From the NCBI GenBank assembly GCA_037013685.1, contig CM072886.1:58830933-58894932 (forward strand): a stretch of DNA of 64,000 bases. Direction: 5' to 3'. The notes below the pieces were generated by a model. The model was not told the origin of the DNA. It saw only the letters and a list, made by a program, of their open reading frames with translations, and searched no databases. The DNA is from Acridotheres tristis. Taxonomy: Eukaryota > Chordata > Aves > Passeriformes > Sturnidae. The translations under genes and the position numbers were made by a program. Each line of letters opens with the position of its first letter. The stretch's first letter is position 1. Of the stretch, positions 10,741 to 22,810 are shown in pieces.

Positions 10741-13700
10741 CAGCAGCTGTCAGTTTCTTGGATGCAGCTGGTATTTTTCTAAGCAGCAGAGTTTTCTAAC
10801 TTCTCATGAACAATGGAAATCTGTTTGCTGTGAAACTGCTCATGTCTCTCTTGGTCACAACTCATTAACTGTAGGCAGTCTTGGTGTAACTGCTCTCCCT
10901 CCTCCCTGCATCTTCCTGTAAATCAGCCAACTAAATGCATCTAATACAAAAATTCTAGGTGAGATTGTATTTTTTGTTTTATTTTATGCTTCTCAGACCC
11001 TGTTTTTACTCTCTGCCTGTTCTCTGCCAGACAAATGTTCTAATAGATTGAACTCCCAAAGCTGAACACTTTCAGTGTGCTGGGAACAACAATAATGAAA
11101 TGTATGCTGTGACTGAGGACATAAACAGTCTTTGTGAGTCTCTGCATAAGATTTCTCTGTCTATTTTAAAGGTTTCTAGTTCCTTTATAACCTACTCTTC
11201 ATGATTTTTAAGAATTGTGAAGTTTTGTTTTGGTTTAATGGCATTTTTTGTTGGGCTTGGGTTTTTTAGTTTTATATGGAGTTTTGTTTTTTCATTAATT
11301 CTATTGAACATAATTCCTTCTAAGGGGAAGTTGGAAGGAAAAGCCATTTTAATCTCTTTAACCAAATCACATTCTCATTTAGCAATCTAAGTCACATCTC
11401 AAGGTGAGCTGTGAAATTTTCTGCAAAAATACTTTAGCCTGACAAGTAGTCCAGAACTCCTGTAGAAGTTTTCCTAAGTCCTCTTGCTTGGAGACTCTTA
11501 ATTTTCCCCTGACCTGCTCCTAATCCTTCAAGTATTGCTTCCTATTGCTTGTCTGCTTTATTGGTTTACAGTTTAAACCACTTAGCAAACTGCTGATGGA
11601 AGGTTTGATTAGCATTTTATTAAATTCCCTTTTTTGCTTTTTCTCGGTGTTTTTATATTTACAAATACATTTCCAGCGACATTAAACTAACCATATTTAT
11701 ATGTTCATCTCATATTGGATAATACACCTTCCATTCCAGAACAATCCATCAGCTTTTGTTAACAAAAATAACTATTTTCATTGAAAAAATGAGCAGCAAA
11801 TCTAGGTGACCTCTTTTCAAGTGACTTGTTTATATAGATAGTATGAACTTTTTTTTCTGAGTGGCCAGACTGTAAACTAGCTCTTAACATCTAATTGAAG
11901 AAAGAAAAAAAAATCTTGAAAATAAATTACCTCTTATAATCCCCATATTTCTTTAAGAGACTTTGGAAGGACTTCATTCAAAGTAAGAAATAATCCCTAA
12001 GAGCAACCAGAGTGAGGTGAAAACTGATGGATTCTCTCTGTATTTGCTTTAATCACTTGGAAAAAACGACAAGATTATACGAAGAAAGCTGAAAACTGGG
12101 CACTGCATCTGCCAGAATTACTGAGTTTCCATTAACTGCCAGACATTGTGGCATATTTTGCTCGTAGGGATGGTGGTGTAAATTATTCTTATTGAAATTG
12201 AAGGAGTTGCACTGAAATTAATCTGGCATAATCCAGTGCAGACTTCCTCTCCTTCCTTTTCCGAAGCAATTTGGTTCACATTATGTATGTACAATAATTA
12301 ATTTAAACTAAGATGAAATAGGCCATTTATCCTTGAAAGGATTTGGGATTTGAAGACTTCTAGTCCAATTTTCAGGAAGATTTCTGTTTATGTGGAAAAA
12401 CCACTTAGAAAAATAAGCTACGGCAGCAGAAATAAAGAAAGAAAAATGAAGACAGAAAACTCCACCAACTTTGAATACTTGTTTTGTAAAAGTTTGAGAC
12501 AGAACCTTTATAAAAATATTTGATATTGAATCATTTACTTGTCTTAGTTTAAAAAGAAATAAATCCATGATGAAGGATGTGGCTCTAACTGCCAAAAATT
12601 ACATGTCTATATAGTCTGCAGGCACTGGTGTGTGCTGTGCTGCTCATTAATCAGTGATTTTGTATTGCTGCAAATCAGATCAATATTTGTCACTGGTAAA
12701 ATGTGGCTTTTGACCCAATATTTACATCAATTCAATGGCTAGTGGCCATGTGCATGTCTACTGCTTTACTGGGGCAGTGGGGATCTGAGTAGGGAAGCAC
12801 TGATAATTTTGCTGCCACTGGGATTCCTTGGGGATTTAGTGCAGGGCCACTAGTTTCTCTGTGATTAGACAGGGTGGGTACAGCCAAGGATTTTGGGTCT
12901 AGGTCGTTATTTCTGGCCAAGCAGGAACAGGGCTGGCTCTCCCAGAGCTTCTCAGGTGTCTCTGTGAGGATCCAGCTGTTGGAAAGCAGGAATTAACTCG
13001 AGATCCTCATGTGCTAAGGTATAAATGTCCAACCCAGGGATGGCTTCATAAAATGCATTTTAGAGTGGCAGTGGAGAGGTGATGATGAGTAACAGCATCA
13101 CCCCAACAATGACTCTGCATATGGCTTTGGAGAAAAACCTTGGCTTTCCCCACACACCTGTGCCAGGAGACTCCATCATCTGGCATCAAGGTCTGCTCCT
13201 GCAGTATTTCTTTCCTGTATTCCACAGAAATCAAGGGGCTGCAAAATTGATGGAACCTATCAAGATATTTTTCTTCCTGTTGCTTCCACAAGTGATTTCC
13301 ATCCTAAAATTATTACGCTTGAAAGGTTGTTGGCAGAGAAAAGGTGAACCTTTCGAGCTGCCTATTTACAACACCAAACAGGAACATATTCCTTTGACCA
13401 ATGTTTAAAATAACCTTGCTCAGTTTAATACTTACTTTTGATTTTACTCTGAAATTTGTATGAATTTTTCAATTTAATTTGGAAAACCTAATGATCAGCA
13501 GGACTATATAGTGAATTTAGTGACTTTTTGTGAGTAGAAGTATTAAAGTCTCTTCACTGTTTGCAAGGTGGTGCTCTCATCTTCCTTTACCTGCCCACCA
13601 TGAGCTTGCCAAGTACCTCTGCTAAGCACTATGAGAAAAAACATCCAGGCTAATTTTTAGTTTGCTTTGCTTTAATTGATTTTATACAGTTTGCAGGGTA

Positions 13701-13744
13701 TAATTACTTTTTCATAATCAAGTATTTATTAAACAAAAAAAATA

Positions 13745-13772
13745 CATTAAATAAATAAATAAATAAATAAAA
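13745..13772. repeat. (TAAA)n microsatellite
   Basis: About six tandem ATAA units with no interruption, next to an A-rich stretch. Read directly. Confidence 0.85.
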
Positions 13773-15489
13773 GACATATAAAAATAAATCCAAATTATCT
13801 GCTAAATTGTCTACAAAACCTGAAATTTGAATTAACATATCAAAGCTGGAAGCATAAAGCTTACTTTCCAAGCTCTCTGGAGCTATGATCAGCAGTATGT
13901 TGCTATGGGGAAGAAAAGTCAGCTTTAAAATGCTTTTATATCTTTCTAATCCCAAGACCAACTGGGAACCTTGTTGGTCCCTGGCCACTTTGCAGTGATT
14001 TCTGAGCTCTCATTTGTACTGTTATTTATTTATACTGTTAGTTGTGATTCCCAGGAGATTGATGTCTTGGAGAGGGATGCAGTATAACCAAGGTGTGGAC
14101 TCTGGCTACTCTTTTTCTGCTTGGTTATGTCTCTTGCAGTAAAGGCTAAAAGATCAATTTTGTCACACATGTGCAAGGTGAGGTGTTCTCCAGTTGAGCT
14201 GGCTGCTTTAAACTCCTGGCGAAGCATAGAGCACCTGGGACAGGGGGATGAGATGAACCCTCTGTGGCACAGCTGGGTGTATTAACTGAACATGAAATGT
14301 GTTTCTGGACCCATGTGTTCCATGGGAGAACTTAGTGAGAATTCCTGATAGGGCACGTTGTCAGTTGAATCTGCAACATGGTGCAATCACTCTTTTGTTT
14401 CACTTCTTTTAGATCAATCTTCCATCATCTTTGTTTCACTGTGTTTCAAATACTCTTGCTACACCAACGAATTAAAAAGAGGTGAAAATGACAGAAATTA
14501 GAAAGGGGAAGGACTGTCAGGTCTAGACTAAGTATAGAAAACAGAGCTTGGTTTTTCATTCCGAGATTTAATGCTGCATCACTGTTCAGTCTATAATAAG
14601 AGCATGTGATTCATTCCTATGTCAAGGCAGATTTACATTTGCTACACTGTATGTATGTTCTGGTGTACTTCGTCCTGTCTATGAATTCCTGTACCTTGAA
14701 TGATGACATTTCCATATATACCCTCTAGAGACTATTTTGAAGGCTGATACATTGTATTGTTAATGCATATTTTTTCCTAACTAATTCCGCATGAGTTTAA
14801 CTTCCTTTCCTTTATTATTTTTTTTCATTGTTGTTGTACCAATCTCAAACTCTTTTCCTCCCTTTGTGATTATTCTTGGACATTTTATCATGCATATATG
14901 CTATAGCAGGAAAGAGGTCACTTTGAGAGTGGATTTCCTATACTAACAGAGAGGATATATTTCCTATGCTTGTGATGGGGCAGCTAATCACCACACACCT
15001 GATAGTGTGTTCTATTCACTACCCATATTGTATCTCTTATATTCAGTTTTGAAACAGCTGATGTCTTCCCCACCAACCATGTTGCTTTTGCAATTCTTAC
15101 AACTCTCAGGGATCCTGAAAATGAAGATCTTGTCCCCTGCTATTCTTCAAGACAAGAGACCTCTGATAGGACTGGCAATGGGAATGTGAGGCTTTCACTT
15201 ACTGAGTCTGAGATTTGATGCTTAGCACCAAAAGTCTGGGTCCAAAACCTTTCCCTCAGTGCTCATTAAAGGTGTGACAGCTGGTGGTATTATTGTGCTA
15301 ACCATGAGATGCTTCTCTCAGCTGTAAGTTACTGACAAGTCTGGGTGGTGTGCCTTTACATGCTGGCTGTAGATAAATACACATAGAGAACTTCAAAACA
15401 GCAAACTTCAGAAAAGACAAGCCTGCTTCTCCCTGAGGAACAGTTTCAGTGGGAATGGGACTGAGTGGCACATAGTTTTGCCTACAGTC

Positions 15490-15493
<4 letters not shown>

Positions 15494-15541
<48 letters not shown>
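15494..15541. repeat. (TG)24 microsatellite
   Basis: A perfect 48-bp TG dinucleotide array, the longest pure dinucleotide repeat in the window. Pure arrays of this length are usually polymorphic. It explains the threonine-histidine and cysteine-valine runs in the overlapping open frames. Confidence 0.95.
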
Positions 15542-15544
<3 letters not shown>

Positions 15545-18500
15545 CTTGGGTGCATAGGAGAGGAATGGGCTCCTTGCAATGGACAAGGGCAGAGGCTGAA
15601 GCTCATTTTATCTGCTGAAGCTTCAGAGGAAGAAAACAGTGAGTGGGAGGCACTCCTGAGTACATTTTCCATCAATGCTTTCAGGTGGAGAATTATGGGA
15701 TAATTCAGAGACTGGTGACTAAACTCCAGTTAAAAGCAACTGGACCACCTTGTTTTGATTATTTTGCTAACAGTTAAATTTAAGCCAGCTAAAGAATAGA
15801 TGTTTGAGCAGGGACTGACATGATTGGCATGACAGTTGTGAAGTTAGACCACCTGACATTGAAAATAAGCAATCCATGTTTGGTATGACAGGGGAAGGAA
15901 GCTCATGAAGCAAAGGATGGACAGAAGTGATCAAAACAGGTTCAAGGCACAGTGTCTCCAGCAGCATTCTGGAGAGAGTTCAGTTGTGTCTGTGTTCAAG
16001 GTCTCATTTTTCAAGGAGAGTGTAGGAGCTGGATGTGGTGTGAGAGGAGCTTTACCTCTGCAGCTACACGTGAGGAAAAAAAATGCAGATGTTAGCACTA
16101 GGATTCAGACTACGATAATCACTGTGAGGCAGAACAGGCTGTTTTCAAAAGGAGCACCATGCTGCTTGTTTCTCCCAATTTCATTAGTTTCTATGAAGCC
16201 ATGCTGGCAGCAGGGTTAAGTGGCTGATCCAGCTCAAACTTCACCCAGGAAAATTGAGTTATGCTTTTTGTGGCTGCTCATGCCTAGGCTGGCTTGAAAT
16301 GATGGAAGCTGCCAGCTCAGACTGCGCTCCAAAGATGATGTCCATGCTGTGAGCCTGAGTGACAGGCAGAATAATGGCATTGTCTACACAGATCGAGAAA
16401 CCAAGCTGAGGAGGGGGAATCACAGTTCTGTTTTAACCACCCTGAACTTCAGCTGACAGCTAAACACCCGTGAGGAGATGTCAGAGAGACAGACACAGAT
16501 TTTATCCTGTAAAGAAGGAGACAAGTCTGGAGCAGAGAGAGATGTCTATAGGTCATCAGGCTAGAGACAGCAGATGAGTTTGGATTGGTGGATAAAATTA
16601 CTTGCATATTTTTCTTGCCTTTATCAGAATTCTTTCCAATATGTCAGTTGATACATTTCTGTTAGAGAATGGCTTCACACTCAGCATATTGCAGCAGATT
16701 GATCTTCATCAAGATCGTGATGTGATGTCCTGTATCTGGAGATCTAAACCGTGCTGGCCCCTCCTCTGAGTTTGGGCTATTGTAAATTCATGCTCTTTTC
16801 CACACTTCTGCTCTGTGATTTTATATTTTGAATTGTTTCTCTTCTACAAAACTGGCTGATCATTTTCCTGGGTATGTTTTTTAATTTCTTCAGAAGCTCT
16901 GAATTATGTCTTGTTATCCTTGCAGTGATGTGCTCAGCGCTCCTCACTGTGTGAGTGAAAGGAGGTTTGTAGAACCTCATGGTGTGTACACCTTGCAGCA
17001 CAACCCTTGTGAGATGTAGAACCTGAATAAACATAGAAGAAAAAATGTTCCTTATCGGCTATCCTGATCATCTGAGTATTTTAGATTATATAATTTGCTG
17101 TTTAGCTTGCCTGCCTTTCCTAGTCTTTGTTTCCTTCCCACATATAGCTTGAGACATTGTAAGTGTTTAGTTCCTATTTCCTTGATGGTAACAAACCTCA
17201 TAGATTTTTGTATAAAAGTTATGGGGAGCCAATGGCATGTTTAAAACCATGCTGCCAGTATTGTACAGTGACTTAAGTATCTTACAATGCATTTACAATA
17301 CATTTAGAGGACATGACAATTATATTATCAAGCACCACCGATTATTGCAAAGATAGACAGTATAATACATTACAAAAATTGTCCTTTTCTATAACTGGCT
17401 TAGGCATGCTCTGAAAACATATTTAATGAAATGAGCAGCCTTTATCATTGAATAAAAGTAATTTTGCTGACTATTGACAAGTTACAACTATTTAAAAAGA
17501 CATTCAAAATAAATTAAGCCATTTGTGGATAAACAATGAACAACATAGTGAATGTCTGCAAAATGCTGTGCATTTGAGAGGGTATTTTTCCTAATCAAAT
17601 TAAAAAATGCAATATATTATGAAAATTTCAACATCATCTAAAAATTATTTTGAAAAAAAATTACCTTGAAATTTGTATATTACTTTGATCATACTTGAAT
17701 GTGTTGCAAACAAATAGAACCACGTGGAAAATATCTATGTGTTTACAAACACTTCAGTAAAATATGAACATTTTAAAAAGTGTGAGATATGCTAAGGGAA
17801 TAATATTTAATAAATTATCCCCAAGCTTTCTATAAAGTTTTCCATAGGGAAAACTACTATATTTTACTCCACTGGGATAAGATAGTGTTATTTTATGAAA
17901 TTAGCTGAAATTTTATAGAATAAATTACTCTCAAAAATAAAATAGTGGAAGTAGAGGAGTCATTTTTCTCATACACTAGAAGAAGAGCTAAAAAATCAAT
18001 AAATTGAAGTTCTTCTCAGACAAACTGAGGAGTGAGAAACACCAGGGGACAGAAGAGGGAAAGAGAGAGAGAACTTTTACAACTTAATTACAAAATGTTT
18101 CTATTTTGATTGAGCCCATTTCCCAGTCCAGACTCTTTTACTAGGAAGAATTTTAACTGAAGCTGTAGATAATGGATAGCCATGTTTCCTGAATATTAAG
18201 TTAACTATCTGCTATTTATTAAAAAATGGAATTGAAAAATGATAAATAATTTGTCTTTCTTGATTTAATTGTATTTATTAAAGGTATTTATTTGTCTTTC
18301 CAGGAAGAAATCAGAGATGGATTTGGTTCATAACAATTGTTTTGTGTAGACTGATGAAAAAGGATGTTTCAGTTGGAGTGGGAGTTTGTGTGATGGAAGT
18401 GTCGTCTGCAGCCACGCAGAGGAGCACAGACACACAGGGGCCGGCAGGGAAACCCGAATAACACTCTGTCCCAGCTGCTGCTAGAGCTGTCCTCAGGGAG

Positions 18501-19060
18501 CCTTCAGCCGCATGGCAAAGATGAGTTGTGGACAAGACTCACTGGAATGCAGGGAAGAGACCTTTGGGATTGTATGAAAGTGATCATGGGATTTTTAGGG
18601 GAGGGGTCACCAAAGGTGGAGAAAGGAGGGGATTGACAAGGAGGGATATGGGAATAGCCTGGCTGTCTGGAAGGGAACAGGCAAGGGGCTGTGATGGTTT
18701 GTGTGAGTGCTGAGAATGTCTGTGATGGTTTGTGTGGCTGGCTCTGTGTCTGTATCTCATACAGGTATTTGCTTGTGCACTTATTGGAAATACACACTCA
18801 GCCTGGCTGCTGGATGGACCTGGGGTCATGTAGCTATAGCAGCCTTGCCTCAATTGGCCTGCTGGGCTTGGTGTTCCCTGCCCACTGAGTACTCCGAAGA
18901 AATCCCTAAAAACATATCATACAATGCTCTATGTCAAACGTGCGAGGTTCACTTACTGTAGCACTTTCTGTATGAGTGTTCACTGACAATGAAAAGTCCT
19001 AGTGTGTTAACTTAGCTGAAGAAGCTGATAATCAAACTGGTATTGCTCAATATATTTTAC

Positions 19061-19079
19061 ATATATATATATATATATA
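19061..19079. repeat. (AT)n microsatellite
   Basis: A 19-base pure AT array within a TA-rich segment. Confidence 0.85.
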
Positions 19080-20079
19080 GTATTGATGTATTGTATATTG
19101 TGCATATGAATATTTTGTTTGAATATTGTACTGTCATTCTTTCCGTGTTTCTAAATTGTGAGAAAGTTAATATCCCATTACCCAACAAAACATTTAGACT
19201 ATTCCCCATTCCTTTTTGTGTGGTCTGGAATTAAAGCACAGCAATGGTACCTGGCTGAGAGCTCCACTGTTTTAGAGATCTGAGTGTGGGAAGGAATGCT
19301 GCTCTTTTGCCCTCCTGACATAACAAATGAGGTGTATGTTTGCAAGCAGATCACACTGGGACAAAAACCCCACCATTAAATCAATTTATGCTGTTCCCCA
19401 GATGCACACCTTTGTAGAGCACTGGGGAAGACAGAGCAACCTCCATGCCCTAAGAACATTCAGACATTCCCAGTGAAAACTGTAGAAGATTGTGTATATC
19501 TGGTGGAATCAAATTTCAGCAATTGGTTCCTCTTATTTTTGGGCCTCACACTGCTAAAGTGCCCCAGGAGCACTCAGAAACTGGATCTCTGATATGACAT
19601 TTTTTGCCAATGTAGACAAAACTGAGAAAAGAAACAAGATGAGCAGGAGGCTGAAGCACAATAGTTTCCCTGCCCACCCTTAACCATGACTACTAGGACC
19701 TTGACTAATCTGTCCCTGCCTGTATTTTACAATCCAAATTATATAGACTAAGTCCTCCTATTTCTGGTAGGAACCCTCACCTCCCGCAGTGTATGTCATC
19801 AAGAGTGGCTAAGTGACTTTGTGCTGCCCTATTATGTATGTAAACATAAATTTCTTATGCAGAAAAGGATGATAATACCTTAGAACTGACCTTGGGAATT
19901 GCTTTTTTTGTTTTGTTTTGTTTTGCTCTGCTTGGTTTTTATTCTGCGCAGGTTCTGGGAGACAAAGGCAGCTCTCTGTTTTTAATTACTGTAAGTCGCT
20001 TGTAAGTAGCTGGAACAGCTTTTTATGCAACCTGATTTGAATATATTCCAGGCTGAAGATAGACACCTATTTTAAAGGC

Positions 20080-20420
20080 ACAGCATGCTCATCGTGGCGC
20101 TCTGCCAATCAAGCAGTTGTCACTTGCTAGACAGTCCTAAACAACTTCTGCTCCTTCCTCAATTCGCTGTCTGTCTGACTGATGGAAACGGCAGGGCTTC
20201 TCCCCTTCCCCCTCCCCTTTTCTTTCCCCCTGAACCGGTGTCACCACATGGCAGCAGAATTCAGCCGCTGCTGCCTAGAACAAGGCAATGTTTGTGCTGC
20301 TGGCCCCCGGGGCTTGGATAAGGACCCCTGAAAGCCACCAGGGGAGATTATCAGTGTAATTCCCCAAGAATCCTCTGCTTTCCGCAGCTCCTTGCGGTGG
20401 ATATGGAGGTGAAGAGGGTT
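20080..20420. other. Candidate conserved noncoding block (CpG-bearing)
   Basis: More CpG and GC than the surrounding sequence. It has a CCAATCA box (20105-20111) with a CAGTTG/CACTTG E-box pair just after it, then a pyrimidine-rich tract (about 20200-20230). No convincing exon: the 78-codon frame at 20085-20321 is proline-, leucine- and serine-rich low complexity. It could be a regulatory block or just a GC-rich patch. Confidence 0.25.
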
Positions 20421-22679
20421 TAGTTGGTCTTATTCTGCTTTTTAAACTTCTCAAGCTCTCTCAAGACCGAAATAGATGAAATCCAGATCTGCTTTTTTTC
20501 TGAACCCTGCCCAGCCAGATTATGTATAGATTGTGTGAGTATTGTGGTCTGGCCTTGTAACAATAACACTCAAAGACTTAATCTGAAGCAAAGCCACACA
20601 TGATAAGTGCATGGAAATATTTATTCTTCTGCTTTATCTCTACAACACAGTTATGGGAAAGCTTTGCTGCCATGTCAGATCAGCAGCAAGGCACCCAGCA
20701 CACCTCAGTAACTCTGCAGAGGAATCAACTGAACCTCAGTGTCTTTCCTTCCATCTCCTCCCTTACCTATTGTTGAACTCCTTGCTTGCTTACTGGAGTA
20801 TAAGCTCCAAACACTTTGGAGAAAGTCCTAGAAATGTTCTCTCTGGACTACTGAAAATATTCTAACTTCTTGCTCCTGATTTTGAGACTTTAATTCTTAG
20901 CGGTACTTTATGAACACGTATGTACATTTTAAAGGCTTTTCTTTACCCAGTGACCTTATCTTAATTCCATCAAAATTTGGCTGATGGCCATTTGGGGCAA
21001 AAGCACATAATGGAGTCAGTCCTGCAGTTCGTGGCTCATTATTATTTGTGATTTCTAGAATTTCTTGATTTAAGCTTTGCCTAGCCAGCTTTGTTAAATT
21101 TTTGACATTGTGATGAATAAAAAAAAAAAAAATCTTAATTCTGATGGTTGCGATTCTTAGTCGTGTCCTTAATATTGTTAAATATAAAATTCTTTTTTCC
21201 CTTAGAAATAGGAACGTTATATAACTGGTCATCATTTTATACACTTTGAGTTCAAGGTACTGTTTCTAATCTCTTAATTTGTCCTTTACTTGGCTTAGTT
21301 GACATCACTGCTATTAATTAATGAGGAGAAAAAATAAAAGGAAAGATTTCCCTTAATGTCTCTTCTTTCTACAACTAACTTACAGTGTACATTTTGTTCC
21401 TGACTGAGCTCTTTGGCAGAGCTCAAACTGCTGAAGGAGACTGTTCATGGTTTCTCCCACATCCCTTTTCTCACTTACTGTTGCTGGTTTTAGCTGCCTT
21501 TTCCCAGAACTTTATAGTTTTTATTTAAATAATTGTCACAGTGATGATGGCTTGTCAGCAATGTCTCCTCTGTGTCTATGGTGTCACATGCATGTTATTC
21601 AGGTTCTTTGTGTTCTGATCTCTGGACAGATACAGAAACGAAAAATCAGAAAATTCTCTGTTAAGCTGCTCACATTTCCTTACCAATGTGGATATTCTGT
21701 ACTTTTCCTATATTTCCTATCAACTTTATTCTTTACTATTTCCATTTGTTTAATTTGTTTTCTGCTTCCCTCTCTAGCTCCCGAACATTAAAGCAGTGTA
21801 GTTTAAACGGTTCTGATTTTTCAACTGCTGTTAATAAAATCGATATCACCCATAGAAATGTACTTCGTGTCTCGACTTCCTGTCTGGTCATGCTGCCCCA
21901 TGACTACAAGTCTCCTTAATCTGTTCTGTGAGAGTCTGTGTCTAGCTACAGAAATTCTCTGCGTGCTTGATGTTTATGCAGTTCAAATATGTTTAAACAT
22001 CTATTTGTCTTTCCATCTTTGTCAAATGTTTGCCCTCAGCTTTTTCATTTTTTTCCTCGCAAGGCAAGTTTTCCAGGCTCTATGACTTTGTGTTTGTTTT
22101 TGGCGTTTTCTCAGAAGTCACAATCTGTCAATGTTAGAGTTAGTTGGGAATTTTCCAATGAAAAGGTTCTTTGTTTTGCTTTTCATTGAAAAGGATTTTT
22201 TTATAAAATAAGAGACAATTCTCCTGCAGAAGGTATTTGCTTCTCCTTCCCTCACACATGTTTTAGGTTGATATGATCTGAATAGATGCATTTAGTTTTG
22301 TGAAACCAAATGGCTGCTTCTTGCTTCTGGTTAACTGGCCAAAATACCTAAACTACTCTTAAATGTGTTTTTTGTGGAAGAATTCAGGCACATAATCACA
22401 CCAGCCCCTCATCTGGTTGAACCACTATATTGAAAATCTCATCAGTGGAAAACAATGGCAGATCGTGGGAGATATAAATTGACCAAGACCAGGAAGGAAG
22501 AAAGGGATAATTATCAAGATGAAAATGAACATTGTTGGTATTGCCTGGTGTTCCCAATCACAGCCTTACAGAGTAGGTAGATTTGAGTGACACTGAGTTT
22601 CAAATTTATAAATGTTCTGAGGGACTTCTCGTTGCTGCAGGTCAGCAGTAGGTTTATTCATTACTGTTATTACTGATTT
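20421..22679. other. Noncoding stretch, no gene seen
   Basis: Contains an A14 run (21119-21132) and a T- and pyrimidine-rich segment (21440-22090) whose plus-strand frames are long only because stops are rare in T/C-rich sequence. The hydrophobic translations (Phe, Leu, Cys) follow from that composition and do not indicate membrane proteins. A 10-bp hairpin lies at 22156-22188. Confidence 0.5.
22156..22188. repeat. Inverted repeat, 10-bp arms, 13-nt loop
   Basis: CAATGAAAAG (22156-22165) and CTTTTCATTG (22179-22188) are exact reverse complements. Short AT-rich inverted repeats are common, so this may be chance. Confidence 0.8.
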
Positions 22680-22810
22680 CCCAGAAAGATGAGCTTAATT
22701 AAGCTGGCTGCTGCCATCACGTGAATTTAAAGGCAAACTGCTAATGTGAGCTATTTATTCCATGCACCATTGAATACCCTGCCAATAGTGTCTATAATAA
22801 TATAAAAATG
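22680..22810. other. Candidate conserved noncoding block (palindromic homeobox and E-box motifs)
   Basis: Contains a perfect 14-bp palindrome AGCTTAATTAAGCT (22692-22705), centred on a homeodomain-type TTAATTAA. An exact TCACGTGA (22717-22724, the core recognised by MITF/TFE-type bHLH-zip factors) begins 12 bases later. An AT-rich tail follows. No open frame covers it. This looks like a regulatory block, but conservation is untested. Confidence 0.3.

Larger units (their letters stand above)
10741..20079. other. Noncoding stretch with microsatellites, no gene seen
   Basis: Long AT-rich tracts (for example 17290-18010) contain only short open frames. Simple repeats are TAAA (13745-13772), TG (15494-15541), TA (19061-19079) and GTTTT (about 19907-19926). 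The part around 15770-16560 is GC-richer and repeat-like in texture, but I cannot match it to a family. The 125-codon frame at 15298-15675 (minus) is largely translation of the TG array. Confidence 0.5.

Noticed and set aside
15298..15703. Frames with threonine-histidine or cysteine-valine runs
   Set aside because: Direct translation of the TG microsatellite.
15770..16560. GC-richer segment with the texture of an old interspersed repeat
   Set aside because: I could not match it to any family, and no ends or internal order were found.
21447..22189. Series of hydrophobic plus-strand frames that look like membrane proteins
   Set aside because: Pyrimidine-rich DNA gives Phe, Leu and Cys codons and few stops; no shared frame or domain continues across the region.
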